A DNA stretch of 53,824 nucleotides. Origin: DAOUAT01 sp964551735 (GTDB taxonomy: Bacteria > Chloroflexota > Anaerolineae > CG2-30-64-16). Of this stretch, positions 42,075 through 50,377 are shown piece after piece. The stretch lies in assembly GCA_964551735.1 (NCBI GenBank), contig CAZKEF010000037.1, positions 1-53,824 of the forward strand, read 5' to 3'. Every line of letters starts with the position of its first letter. Position 1 is the stretch's first letter. The notes under the pieces are model-generated. The model did no database searches and was not told the DNA's origin. It saw only the letters and a list, made by a program, of their open reading frames with translations. Position numbers and translations under genes: made by a program.

Positions 42075-42614
42075 ATGAAGAGCAACACCAGGTTTACGCC
42101 TGGCCCGGTCATCGGGTCTGGTTGTTGCGTGGTCTTAATCATCATGGCGCTGGCCCTGGCGGCGTGTACGCCACCTCACCAGCCCCCAGCGACAGCACAG
42201 CCTGAGATGGAGGTCACCGTGCCTCGTCCAACGCCAACGCAACCCAAGCCACTGCCCCAACCCGCCGTGGGCCAGAGCCCGCTACCCACGACCCGCGAAA
42301 CAGCGCCAGCACACAGCCCCTTGCCCACGCCTGACGAAGCTCAGCCGACCCGCCCCGGCAGCCTGGGGCCGCACCAACTGCGCGATCTGGCCATCGCTGA
42401 TCTGGCGAGCCGGCTAAACATCGCGCCGGAAACCATCATCGTTCGCGCGGTGGAGAGCGTGGACTGGTCTGATGCGAGCCTGGGCTGCCCGCAGCCAGGT
42501 TACATGTACGCGCAAGTGATCACCCCCGGCTACCGCATCACCCTGGAAGCCGGAGGGCAGACCTACGCGTATCACACCAGCTTGCGCGGAATCCGGTTCT
42601 GCGCGCAGCCATAG
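42075..42614 (+). CDS. Secreted lipoprotein of unknown function
   Basis: This 179-residue protein has a hydrophobic signal sequence ending in the lipobox LALAAC at about residue 31, then a Pro/Thr/Gln-rich linker of some 65 residues and a C-terminal domain of about 80 residues (LRDLAIADLASRLNI, VDWSDASLGCPQPGYMYAQV, GYRITLEAGGQTYAYHTS, RFCAQP) with two Cys. Domains of this look are common in Chloroflexota secreted proteins, from general impression. It ends 5 bases before the convergent protease gene. Function unknown. Confidence 0.75.
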   Translation: MKSNTRFTPGPVIGSGCCVVLIIMALALAACTPPHQPPATAQPEMEVTVPRPTPTQPKPLPQPAVGQSPLPTTRETAPAHSPLPTPDEAQPTRPGSLGPHQLRDLAIADLASRLNIAPETIIVRAVESVDWSDASLGCPQPGYMYAQVITPGYRITLEAGGQTYAYHTSLRGIRFCAQP

Positions 42615-42619
42615 GGACC

Positions 42620-44332
42620 TCATCTCAGGACCATAGGCAGATATAGGGGCAAGGCGCGCTTGATACTTACATGGAGTGAGGTCTGCAACGGACCCAATGT
42701 GGCTGTGATGGTCGCAACACCGGGTGTGTACCCTGGGTCGAAATGCGCGACCGCGCGGCCTGTGCCGTCTACAGTAACGATAGACGGCGTCACACCGCCC
42801 AGACTTGACGTGAGCACCACACGCGCACCCAGCCCGGCCGGCGAACCATCCGGCGTCAGGATGTGCACATTAAGGTCAGTGCTGGCGCCTGTGAGCAAGG
42901 TGGGCACAGTTGCGGTCAGCTCCAACGTCAGGCCAGGGATAGCTTCGGCCACCGCGCGATACACGTTCAGCCGCCCAGACCCGGTCCAAATGTCGAAGTC
43001 ACCCTGGTTCACGTCATCAGATGTCGTGCGCAGCAGCGCATGCACGGCGTCCTGCCGCAGGTCGGGCCGCAGCGCGCGCACCAGCGCTGCCGCGCCGGCC
43101 GCGTGGGGTGCGGCAAACGAAGTGCCAGAGCCGCTGTAGCCGTAAAGGCCGTAGCTGTCATTACCCGGGTAGAACAGCGTCGAAAAGATACTGACCCCCG
43201 GCGCCACCAAATCCAGGCGTTCTCCGTAATTCGAGAAGTACGCCCGCGCATCCGTTGTGGTGCTGGCGCCCACAGCCAGGACACCGGTAAAACATGCCGG
43301 GCAGGTAACGATCGCCACATTATCGTTGCCTGTCGACGCCACCACCAGCGCGTCGGCCGCCTGCGCGGCCTCAATGGCCCGCCGCACAGGCGCAACGTCA
43401 GGCGAGTCAGGGCCATACTCAGGCGGAAATGTCAGGCTCAGGTTGATCACTCGTACACCGTTCGCGGCCGCGTAATCAATGCCGGACGCCACATCAAAAG
43501 CATAACCCAGCCCATCCGAATCCAGCACACGAACTGCCATCAGACCCACCTGGCGCGCCATGCCCGCAATCCCCTCATACGTGCCGGGCGCTGCGGGATC
43601 GAGATTATTCGTAGCGGCCGCGGCGATGCCGGCCACCGCAGTGCCGTGGCCTAACTCGTCCGACGGATCTGTGGGATCCATATCGCCAAAGACGAAATCA
43701 TATCCGCGACAATCGTCCACGTAACCGTTGCCATCGTCGTCAAGTCCGTTGGTCGCGATCTCCACGGCACATGTGCGCTGGCCCGAAAGAGGATCAACCC
43801 CGCTTTCGCCGGGATTATACCAGATGTTGCCAGCCAGATCATGATGGCTCAGATGGACGCCGGAGTCCACCACGGCGACGACGACCGAGGAATCGCCCCA
43901 GGCCAGATCCCACGCGGCCGGCCCCTGCACGCGGACTGGCCCCCACTGTTGGGGCCAGTGGGGATCCAATGGCACGTCTGCGGCGCGCACCAAGCGCTGA
44001 TGCTCTGCAACGAAATCCACCAACGGTTCATCGGCCAGCGCAGCGGCGGCGCCGACATCCCCGATCGGGAAGCTGAACAAGGCCAGGCCCAGGCGGGGCA
44101 GCCACCGTTCCACCACCCCCCCATACCGGGCAGCCAGCGCTGCTATCTGCTGTGCATCCACCATTTGGGGCGGCACCGCAACGACCAGTTGGCGCATCGC
44201 TTCGTCCTCAGCAGACGACATCACACCCTGGCCCGGGGAAGCAGCCGAAAGGACAACGCCCCCTGCAACCAACAGTACACTCGCAACGGCCAAACTCAGC
44301 AACAAGCGCGGCAGCGCGCTTCCCATCCCCAT
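42620..44332 (-). CDS. Secreted subtilisin-like serine protease (S8)
   Basis: This 570-residue exported protease has a signal peptide (LPRLLLSLAVASVLLVAGGV), an inhibitor-like propeptide of about 90 residues, and a subtilase domain. The catalytic triad is Asp in VVAVVDSGVHLSHHD, His in ELGHGTAVAGIAA and Ser in GSGTSFAAPHAAG; the oxyanion Asn is in VASTGNDN. NGLDDDGNGYVDD looks like a calcium-binding loop. An Ig-like C-terminal domain follows and the protein ends LPLYLPMVLR. The ATG at 44332 has GGAGG four bases upstream; 44326 is an alternative. The frame is open much further upstream but in the coding region of the next gene. Confidence 0.92.
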   Translation of the reverse strand: MGMGSALPRLLLSLAVASVLLVAGGVVLSAASPGQGVMSSAEDEAMRQLVVAVPPQMVDAQQIAALAARYGGVVERWLPRLGLALFSFPIGDVGAAAALADEPLVDFVAEHQRLVRAADVPLDPHWPQQWGPVRVQGPAAWDLAWGDSSVVVAVVDSGVHLSHHDLAGNIWYNPGESGVDPLSGQRTCAVEIATNGLDDDGNGYVDDCRGYDFVFGDMDPTDPSDELGHGTAVAGIAAAATNNLDPAAPGTYEGIAGMARQVGLMAVRVLDSDGLGYAFDVASGIDYAAANGVRVINLSLTFPPEYGPDSPDVAPVRRAIEAAQAADALVVASTGNDNVAIVTCPACFTGVLAVGASTTTDARAYFSNYGERLDLVAPGVSIFSTLFYPGNDSYGLYGYSGSGTSFAAPHAAGAAALVRALRPDLRQDAVHALLRTTSDDVNQGDFDIWTGSGRLNVYRAVAEAIPGLTLELTATVPTLLTGASTDLNVHILTPDGSPAGLGARVVLTSSLGGVTPSIVTVDGTGRAVAHFDPGYTPGVATITATLGPLQTSLHVSIKRALPLYLPMVLR

Positions 44333-44345
44333 ACTTCCTCCCGGC

Positions 44346-45047
44346 TCAATCACCCCACAACAAGCGACCACAGTTTTCGCAATAGACCAACTCATCACTG
44401 AAGCGTGCAGCTGCCAGCTTGCTGGGCGGCACGGCCACCAGGCAGACGCTGCACTCATCGCCATCCAGTGCAGCCACCGCTCGCCCCCCGCGCCGAGGCC
44501 GGAGCCCGTCGTACAGGGCCAGCAGTTGGACCGGCAGGGCCTGGCGCGCCGCCGTCTGCCGCGCAATGGCGGCCGGCAGCTGCGCCCTAAGCTGGGCCTG
44601 CTCTGCGCGCAGTTGGGCTTGTTGAGACTGCCAACCGGCGTTGCGCCGCGCCACCTCGGCCTGTCGCTCGGCGTGCAGCGCAGTGGCCTCCTCACAGGCA
44701 ATCAATGCTTCGAGGGTATGCTCCTCAGCCTGGGCCTTCTGACTGCGCTGCTGATGTACGTTGCGCTCGGCATCCTCCAGCTCTCGCGGATTACGCGTTT
44801 TGCCGCCATACAGTTGCCGCTCTGCCCGCGCCAACTTCTCCTCAGTGGATTGCTGCGCCAACTCGGCATCGGATGCGGCCGCCCGGCAGCGGGCCAACGC
44901 GGCTTCTGCCTCAGTCAACGCACGGCGGGCCGCGGCCAGTTCGGCCGGCTCACGCAGCGCGGCCGCGATCTCGGCCAGGCGGCCCTTCAGCGCATCCACC
45001 GCCAGGTCCGCTTCGTTCAGTTCAGCCAGCAAGACAACAGGTCGCAT
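44346..45047 (-). CDS. Coiled-coil zinc-ribbon protein (CT398-like)
   Basis: The 233-residue protein consists of a long Ala/Glu/Arg-rich coiled coil (about residues 10-180) with LYGGKTRNPRELEDAERNV in the middle and a C-terminal C4 zinc ribbon (CSVCLVAVPPSKL then VYCENCGRLLW). This layout is shared with CT398/Cdsz-like and other bacterial zf-RING_7 proteins, some linked to secretion or RNA metabolism; the true role here is unknown. AGGAGG lies 7 bases upstream of the ATG. It is 13 bases ahead of the protease gene and probably co-transcribed with it. Confidence 0.85.
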   Translation of the reverse strand: MRPVVLLAELNEADLAVDALKGRLAEIAAALREPAELAAARRALTEAEAALARCRAAASDAELAQQSTEEKLARAERQLYGGKTRNPRELEDAERNVHQQRSQKAQAEEHTLEALIACEEATALHAERQAEVARRNAGWQSQQAQLRAEQAQLRAQLPAAIARQTAARQALPVQLLALYDGLRPRRGGRAVAALDGDECSVCLVAVPPSKLAAARFSDELVYCENCGRLLWGD

Positions 45048-45091
45048 CGCTTCGCCTCCTGAGAGCACAATTCATGTCGGGGTCGATGCGT

Positions 45092-45120
45092 ATTATACCC
45101 CATCACCCATCATTGTGGAA
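45092..45120 (-). promoter_or_regulatory. Promoter of the zinc-ribbon and protease genes
   Basis: Minus-strand TTCCAC and TATAAT are separated by 17 bases; the start point would be about 35 bases before the ATG at 45047. It is divergent from the glycosyltransferase promoter. Confidence 0.65.
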
Positions 45121-45156
45121 GCCTTCGCCTCCGGCACATGTAGTTCAGCCCCGGTC

Positions 45157-45186
45157 TTGGCGTGCATGCGCGGGTTATGTTAGAAT
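45157..45186 (+). promoter_or_regulatory. Promoter of the glycosyltransferase gene
   Basis: TTGGCG and TAGAAT lie 18 bases apart, and the -10 is preceded by TGT to give an extended -10 (TGTTAGAAT). The start would be near 45193. Together with the previous entry it accounts for the 200-base divergent spacer. Confidence 0.5.
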
Positions 45187-45245
45187 AGCGCGCATGATAA
45201 CCTATCGGGGCACATCATTTCGTGGGCCCAATCGAGGAACGATCT

Positions 45246-45998
45246 TTGTCCGACCAAAGCCAGCTACGAGGCACGTTGATCGTGCCGACGTACAACGAGC
45301 GCGAGAATCTGCCGGCGCTGGTAGCTGCCATCCAGGCTTTACCGGTTCAAATTCGCATCATTGTGGTTGATGACAACTCACCCGACGGCACCGGTGCCCT
45401 GGCCGAGGAGTTGGCAGCGCAATACCCGGCAGTGGCGGTGATCCACCGGGCCGGCAAGCTGGGCCTGGGGACCGCCTATGCGGCCGGATTTGCCCAGGCG
45501 ATGGCCGAAGGCGCAGCGCTGATCCTGACCATGGACGCGGACTTCTCGCACGATCCGCGCTATCTACCGGCAATGTTGGAGGCCAGCCAGCGCTACGAGT
45601 TGGTCATCGGTTCGCGTTATGTGCGCGGCGGCGGTGTGCGTAACTGGGGGCCGGAGCGCAAATTGCTGAGTTGGGGCGCCAATACGCTAGCCAAGGCCCT
45701 GCTTGACCTGCACGCTCGCGATTGCACCGCAGGCTTTCGGTGCTATAGGCGTTATGTGCTGGAAAAGGTTAACCCAGCCTCTATCCGGGCGAACGGCTAC
45801 TCCTATCTGATCGAAATGCTATATCAGTGCCAACGCGCGGGGTTCACCATCGGCGAGGTGCCGATCATCTTCGCGGACCGGCGGCTGGGCCAATCGAAAA
45901 TATCCCAAAACGAAATCTACCGGGCAGGGCGCACCGTGCTCCGATTGGCGCTACGCCGCATCAGCGGGGCGCTGCAGCGTTCAACTGCGCGCGCATGA
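45246..45998 (+). CDS. Polyprenol-phosphate sugar transferase (GT2, DPM1-like)
   Basis: This 250-residue enzyme should transfer mannose or glucose from a nucleotide sugar to polyprenol phosphate at the membrane. TLIVPTYNERENLP is the start of the GT2 fold, VVDDNSPDGTG binds nucleotide, LILTMDADFSHDPRYLP holds the DxD motif, and DCTAGFRCYRR and VPIIFADRRLGQSKIS are typical of DPM1-like members. No C-terminal membrane segments follow, as in the soluble DPM1 class. The TTG at 45246 is favoured by GAGGAA six bases upstream; a GTG at 45222 would add 8 residues. Confidence 0.9.
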   Translation: MSDQSQLRGTLIVPTYNERENLPALVAAIQALPVQIRIIVVDDNSPDGTGALAEELAAQYPAVAVIHRAGKLGLGTAYAAGFAQAMAEGAALILTMDADFSHDPRYLPAMLEASQRYELVIGSRYVRGGGVRNWGPERKLLSWGANTLAKALLDLHARDCTAGFRCYRRYVLEKVNPASIRANGYSYLIEMLYQCQRAGFTIGEVPIIFADRRLGQSKISQNEIYRAGRTVLRLALRRISGALQRSTARA

Positions 45999-46031
45999 CC
46001 CCACTTTTGCATAATGGAGGCAGTGAAGTCA

Positions 46032-46187
46032 ATGCGTAATCAAGGCTCAAGCGCCAGCTTGATCGAGTTGGCGTTGATTATCGTGCTCATCGCCATCATC
46101 ATCATGGCCATCCTGCTGATCATGGGCGATGATCTGCGCTTGTGGGTAATCAACACCATCCAGGGGCTGTTCACCGGCGGCCAATAG
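46032..46187 (+). CDS. Small Flp-type (type IVb) pilin-like protein
   Basis: This 51-residue protein is too short to be found by usual length cut-offs. A short start (MRNQGSS) precedes ASLIELALIIVLIAIIIMA, a hydrophobic helix with Glu at the fifth position, the pattern of Flp/class III prepilins cut by TadV-type peptidases. The residue before the cut would be Ser instead of the usual Gly. A short mainly hydrophilic tail ends TGGQ. GGAGG lies 11 bases before the ATG. No tad secretion genes are in the window, so partners must be elsewhere. It could also be a small membrane protein without pilin function. Confidence 0.65.
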   Translation: MRNQGSSASLIELALIIVLIAIIIMAILLIMGDDLRLWVINTIQGLFTGGQ

Positions 46188-46200
46188 CAGCGGCATCCTA

Positions 46201-47505
46201 ATGGCAGCTAGGCCCATCGTTCGCGAGATCACATGGCCGCAGATCGGGCGCTGGCTGGCAGATGCCGGTCGGGTGCTGCTGGATCTGTTCTACCCGCCGC
46301 GCTGTCCGGGATGCGACCGTCTGGGAGCCCTGTTTTGCCAGGCATGCCAGGCCCGCATCGAGTCGCTGCCAGTATGGGGCTGTCACCGCTGCGGAGGCCC
46401 GGTGAAGGCGCCTGGACTGTGCGATACGTGCCGGGACATCCCTTCGCACCTGGATGCTATCTTCTCAGCCGCGGTCTTTGCGCATCCCCTGCGCGCCGCC
46501 ATCCATGACCTCAAGTACAACAACGGTCGCGCCCTGGCTGCGCCCCTGGGGCAATACATGGCTGCTGCCTGGCGCAGCCGTGGCCTGTCGGCAGATCTTG
46601 TCGTGCCGGTGCCGCTGCATGCGGGTCGCCAGGCCGAACGCGGCTACAACCAAGCGGCCCTGCTGGCACGCGTGCTGGCGACCGAGGTCGGCGTGTCCCT
46701 GGATGAACGGCTTCTGATCCGCCAACGGGCAACAGCGCACCAAGTGGGCTTGGGCCGCGCCGACCGGGCCCAAAACGTGGCCGGCGCATTCAACTGCACG
46801 GGCGACACCACCGGCAAGCATGTCATGCTGGTGGACGACGTCGCCACTACCGGCGCCACCCTGGAAGCGTGCGCGGTTGCGCTGCGAGAAGCCGGCGCAA
46901 GCACCGTGACCGCGTTCACCCTGGCGCGGGCGCGTTGGGCGCCGGATCAGCGCACGGTATTCGAGACGGAGCGTCTCAGCATCAGAACTGCGACCGCGGC
47001 AGACGTGGACCTGTTCCACGCCTTGTGGACCGATCCTCGGGTGATGAAGAATGTGGGTTTCCCGCGCGGGTTGCACGTGGCGCGCAGTGAGATCGAGGAG
47101 CGGCTCGTGCGGCAGAGCGGGTCCGAGTTCGAGCAACTCCTGGTCGTAGTGCTTAAGGCCACCGGCCAAGCCATCGGCGAATGCAAGTTGTCAACCCCTG
47201 ACGATGAAGGCCTCGTGGAGCCGGACCTCAAACTGCTGCCGATGTTCTGGGGGCACCAGTACGGCACAGAGGCGTGGCGGGCGCTAGTAGCCTATCAGTT
47301 CGCGCATACCGCTTGCACTGCTGTCCAGGGCACACCCAACATCGAGAACATGGCCTCTATCAAAATGCAGGAGGCCGCGGGCGGGGTGCGGATCGGCGAG
47401 GGTGTGTTTGAGTTTCCCGAATCAATGCGGGGTCACACCACACCGGTGCATCATTACGTCTACCGATTATACAGAGCGGACTGGGAGCGTGTGCAGCAAA
47501 CATAG
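46201..47505 (+). CDS. ComF-family phosphoribosyltransferase fused to a GNAT acetyltransferase
   Basis: The 434-residue protein has an N-terminal ComF half (residues about 25-250): zinc-finger CPGCDRLGALFCQAC and CHRCGGPVK, DLKYNNGRALA, PVPLHAGRQAERGYNQAA and the PRPP loop VMLVDDVATTGATLEA. In other bacteria ComF helps DNA uptake and processing of incoming strands. From about residue 256 a RimJ/RimL-like GNAT domain follows (ETERLSIRTATAADVDLFHALW, KLLPMFWGHQYGTEAWRALV, PNIENMASIKMQEAAGG). The two are in one uninterrupted frame; such a fusion is unusual and might be two genes joined by loss of a stop. The ribosome binding site is weak. Confidence 0.88.
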   Translation: MAARPIVREITWPQIGRWLADAGRVLLDLFYPPRCPGCDRLGALFCQACQARIESLPVWGCHRCGGPVKAPGLCDTCRDIPSHLDAIFSAAVFAHPLRAAIHDLKYNNGRALAAPLGQYMAAAWRSRGLSADLVVPVPLHAGRQAERGYNQAALLARVLATEVGVSLDERLLIRQRATAHQVGLGRADRAQNVAGAFNCTGDTTGKHVMLVDDVATTGATLEACAVALREAGASTVTAFTLARARWAPDQRTVFETERLSIRTATAADVDLFHALWTDPRVMKNVGFPRGLHVARSEIEERLVRQSGSEFEQLLVVVLKATGQAIGECKLSTPDDEGLVEPDLKLLPMFWGHQYGTEAWRALVAYQFAHTACTAVQGTPNIENMASIKMQEAAGGVRIGEGVFEFPESMRGHTTPVHHYVYRLYRADWERVQQT

Positions 47506-47538
47506 TCCGAAGGACGCAGCGCGAGCACTGGGGGTATT

Positions 47539-47567
47539 TTGACAGCCAGCCCCCAACTGCATATAAT
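47539..47567 (+). promoter_or_regulatory. Perfect consensus promoter for rplU-rpmA-rpmE
   Basis: TTGACA and TATAAT are separated by 17 bases, identical to the sigma70 consensus. It lies in the 188-base spacer between the ComF fusion gene and rplU. The start is expected near 47574. Confidence 0.85.
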
Positions 47568-47574
47568 GTGTTCA

Positions 47575-47597
47575 GGTACGGCCCGCAAGGCCGTGCC
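47575..47597 (+). promoter_or_regulatory. Hairpin at the start of the rplU leader (L21-leader-like)
   Basis: GGTACGGCC and GGCCGTGCC form a 9-bp stem (one non-Watson-Crick pair) with a 5-base loop, beginning at the predicted mRNA 5' end. A second stem CGCCCG/CGGGCG lies at 47647-47670, upstream of the AAGGAG. L21 leaders that control rplU are known in several bacteria, and this may be an analogue; homology cannot be claimed by eye. Confidence 0.45.
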
Positions 47598-47693
47598 ATC
47601 GCGTTATTGGCCCTTTCTGAGTAGATGGACCGCCAAGACGAAGTCTCGCCCGGCCTGACCGTGGCGGGCGCGGCCCACAAGGAGCAACAAGGC

Positions 47694-48005
47694 ATGTATG
47701 CAGTGGTGGAGACCGGCGGCAAGCAGTATCGTGCGGCGCCGGGTGAGGTCATCCAGGTGGAGAAGCTGCCGGTCGTGCCCGGCGAGCAGGTCACATTGGA
47801 GCGGGTGTTGTTGGTCGCTGACGGCGATCAGGTCACGGTCGGGCAGCCGACGGTGGCCGCGGCCACCGTGGTCGCGACGGTATTGCGGCAGACGAAGCTG
47901 CGGAAAGTGCTCTTCTTCCACTATGTGCCCAAGAAGCGGCAGCGGAAGAAAGTGGGCCACCGTCAGCCCGTGACCGTGTTACGGATCGACATGATCCAGG
48001 CGTAA
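47694..48005 (+). CDS. rplU: 50S ribosomal protein L21
   Basis: This 103-residue protein binds 23S rRNA and contacts L20. MYAVVETGGKQYRAAPGEVIQVEKL is the standard N-terminus; HYVPKKRQRKKVGHRQP is the basic family motif near the end. The ATG at 47694 is preceded by AAGGAG 9 bases upstream; the frame is open for 23 more codons in the leader, which are unlikely to be used. It heads a tight operon with rpmA (16-base gap) and rpmE. Confidence 0.96.
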   Translation: MYAVVETGGKQYRAAPGEVIQVEKLPVVPGEQVTLERVLLVADGDQVTVGQPTVAAATVVATVLRQTKLRKVLFFHYVPKKRQRKKVGHRQPVTVLRIDMIQA

Positions 48006-48020
48006 GTGAGGAGGGATAAC

Positions 48021-48278
<258 letters not shown>

Positions 48279-48282
<4 letters not shown>

Positions 48283-48572
48283 AGGCCAAGATTCACCCAA
48301 AATACTACCCCGAGGCGCGGGTCATCTGCGCGTGCGGGAACACCTTCACCGTCGGCTCGACTCATGCCGAGCTGAAGGTGGACATCTGCTCCGCGTGTCA
48401 CCCGTTCTACACGGGCGAGCAGCGCATCGTGGACACAGCGGGGCAGGTTGACCGCTTCATGAAGCGCCTGGAGCGCACGGCCGACACCGTCGAGCAGATC
48501 AAGGCGCAGCAAGAAGCCCTGCGCCGCGCCCAGCAGCAGGCGCGCCTGGCCAAACGCCGCGGCGACGCGTAG
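48279..48572 (+). CDS. rpmE: 50S ribosomal protein L31, zinc-binding form with a long C-terminal tail
   Basis: The 97-residue protein has the L31 core MKAKIHPKYYPEARVICACG with the C-x-C...CxxC zinc site (CACG, then CSACHPFYTGEQ), and the RIVDTAGQVDRF end. A further 30 residues of charged helix (RLERTADTVEQIKAQQEAL onward) exceed the usual 65-75 residue length. The zinc form is expected under zinc-replete conditions; no zinc-free paralogue is in the window. It is coupled to rpmA by ATGA. Placement of rpmE right after rpmA differs from E. coli. Confidence 0.94.
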
Positions 48573-48684
48573 AACTAGAAGCCAAAAAGCTAGAAGCTGG
48601 ATGCTAGAAGCTGGGTACTGACCCTTCATCGGCATCCAGCTTTTTCTTTGCCTACCAGCATCCAGTTTCCAGTCTCCAGTTTTG
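48571..48684 (+). repeat. Inverted heptad array between rpmE and tdk
   Basis: Seven 7-base units (AGAACTA, GAAGCCA, AAAAGCT, AGAAGCT, GGATGCT, AGAAGCT, GGGTACT; 48571-48619) begin inside the rpmE stop codon. Four opposite units (AGCATCC, AGTTTCC, AGTCTCC, AGTTTTG; 48657-48684) run up to the tdk ribosome binding site. The arms are related by reverse complement (GGATGCT/AGCATCC). In between lies a T-rich CTTTTTCTTT run that, with the first arm, could act as a terminator. Confidence 0.8.
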
Positions 48685-48693
48685 AGGTGCCCC

Positions 48694-49302
48694 ATGCCCC
48701 TGTTCCAACCCAAAGGCGGATGGATCGAGATCATCTGCGGCAGCATGTTCAGCGGCAAGACCGAGGAGCTAATCCGCCGCGTGCGCCGGGCCGAGATCGC
48801 CCGCCAGAAGATCCAGGTATTCAAACCGAAGCTGGACGACCGTTACGTCGCCTCGCACGTTTCCTCGCACGACGGCGGGCACCGCGAGGCCGAGGTGATC
48901 GAGCAGGCGAGTGAGATCCTCAAACGGTTGAATCCTGACACAACAGTCATCGCGATTGACGAGGCGCAGTTCTTCGACTGGCAGGTAGCCGATGTTGCGC
49001 GCGCGCTGGCCGACCGCGGGCTGCGGGTGATCATCACGGGACTGGACCTGGACTTCCGCGGGGAGCCGTTCGGCCCCATGCCGCTGCTGATGGCTGAGGC
49101 GGAGATGGTGGACAAGCTGCACGCGATCTGCGTCCAGTGCGGCGCGCCGGCATCGCGCACCCAGCGGCTGATCAACGGCCAGCCAGCCAACTACAATGAT
49201 CCGGTGATCCTGGTTGGCGCCAGCGAAGTGTACGAGGCGCGCTGCCGCAACTGTCACAAAGTGCCAGGGCGACCGGATTCGTTGGCAGGCGCTCAGCCGT
49301 GA
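48694..49302 (+). CDS. tdk: Thymidine kinase (type II)
   Basis: The 202-residue salvage enzyme phosphorylates thymidine. IICGSMFSGKTEELIRRVRR holds the P-loop, AIDEAQFFDWQ the Mg-binding motif, TGLDLDFRGEPFGPM the lasso-side region, and CVQCGAPASRTQR with CRNCH the structural zinc site. The ATG at 48694 is chosen since GAGGTG lies 6 bases upstream; a start 4 codons earlier lies inside the repeat arm. Complete and ordinary. It ends 19 bases from the convergent rluD, with no clear terminator between. Confidence 0.96.
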   Translation: MPLFQPKGGWIEIICGSMFSGKTEELIRRVRRAEIARQKIQVFKPKLDDRYVASHVSSHDGGHREAEVIEQASEILKRLNPDTTVIAIDEAQFFDWQVADVARALADRGLRVIITGLDLDFRGEPFGPMPLLMAEAEMVDKLHAICVQCGAPASRTQRLINGQPANYNDPVILVGASEVYEARCRNCHKVPGRPDSLAGAQP

Positions 49303-49321
49303 CACAATCCAACGGATTATG

Positions 49322-50377
49322 TTACGCCAGGTAATCCAGCACGCGTTGGAGATCTGCGGGCAGGGGCGCGGTGACTTCAACTTCCTCACCGGTGGCCGGC
49401 AGGCGGAAGCGCAGCCGATGGGCGTGCAGGAACTGGCGGGGACAGGGGGCCGGAGGCCGGCGCCGGCCCCCATAAGTCTCATCACCCACAATAGGGTGCT
49501 TGATGTGCGCCAGATGGACGCGGATCTGATGGGTGCGGCCGGTGAGGGGCCGGCACGATAGCAGCGACAGGCGCTCGCCTGTCGCCGGGGACTTGAGCAC
49601 ATCCAGGGTCTCGTAACGCGTTACCGCCGGCCGCCCCTGGCTCAACGGCACAACCGCCATCCGCTTGCGGTCGCGCACGTCGCGGCCGATCGCGGCGTTG
49701 ATCTCCCCCTGAGCCGGCGCCATCTGGCCGAAGACCAACGCCAGGTAGGTCTTATGCACCTGTCGGACCTTGAACTGGGCCTGCAATGCCCGGTGAGCAT
49801 TATCGTTCTTGGCCACCAGGATGACGCCGGATGTGTCCTTGTCCAGCCGATGCACGATCCCCGGCCGTCGCGCGCCCCCCACTCCCTCCAGATCAGGACA
49901 GTGATAAAGCACCGCGTTGACCAGTGTGCCGTGCCAGTTGCCGGCGGCCGGATGCACCACCATGCCGGCCGGCTTGTCCACCACCAGCAGGTCCGCGTCC
50001 TCATACAGCACCGCCAACGGGATCGGCTCCGGCTCGACCGCGTACGCTTCGGGCGGCGGCACTATTACGCTGATGACCTCGCCGGCCGCGACACGGTAGC
50101 TGGCTTTCAGGGGCTGGCCCCGCAGAGTGACGCGATCCGCTTCGATCCAGCGCTGCACTTCGGAGCGCGATCGCTCCGGCAGTTGCACGACCAGCCATTT
50201 GTCCAGCCGCTCTCCGCCCGCCTCGACCGTGAGCGTCAGTTCGCTCTCTTCGGCCTCGTCGTCAGAGTCATCAAACAAAACTTCGGAAGCCGTAGGGTCT
50301 TCCGAAGCATCTGATGGATACAGCGCGCTGGTCGCCGGGCCGCTCTCAGGGCGCGGCGTCGGTTGTTGAAGGGTCAT
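49322..50377 (-). CDS. rluD: 23S rRNA pseudouridine synthase, RluD family
   Basis: This 351-residue enzyme has an acidic, disordered N-terminal extension of about 45 residues, an S4 RNA-binding domain (ERLDKWLVVQLPERSRSEVQ) and the pseudouridine synthase domain with VVDKPAGMVVHP, catalytic Asp in GIVHRLDKDTSG, and LLSCRPLTGRTHQIRVHL. RluD modifies 23S rRNA helix 69; RluC-type specificity cannot be excluded from sequence. The start lies inside the end of lspA (32-base overlap), with GAGGG ahead of the ATG, so the two are coupled. lspA-rluD is a frequent pair. Confidence 0.92.
   Translation of the reverse strand: MTLQQPTPRPESGPATSALYPSDASEDPTASEVLFDDSDDEAEESELTLTVEAGGERLDKWLVVQLPERSRSEVQRWIEADRVTLRGQPLKASYRVAAGEVISVIVPPPEAYAVEPEPIPLAVLYEDADLLVVDKPAGMVVHPAAGNWHGTLVNAVLYHCPDLEGVGGARRPGIVHRLDKDTSGVILVAKNDNAHRALQAQFKVRQVHKTYLALVFGQMAPAQGEINAAIGRDVRDRKRMAVVPLSQGRPAVTRYETLDVLKSPATGERLSLLSCRPLTGRTHQIRVHLAHIKHPIVGDETYGGRRRPPAPCPRQFLHAHRLRFRLPATGEEVEVTAPLPADLQRVLDYLA

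Noticed and set aside
44333..44701. Upstream extension of the subtilase frame
   Set aside because: It lies in the coding region of the zinc-ribbon gene, and the signal peptide with ribosome binding site starts at 44332.
49303..49321. Bidirectional terminator between tdk and rluD
   Set aside because: Only 19 bases with a 5-bp AATCC/GGATT stem and no T-run; too weak to call.
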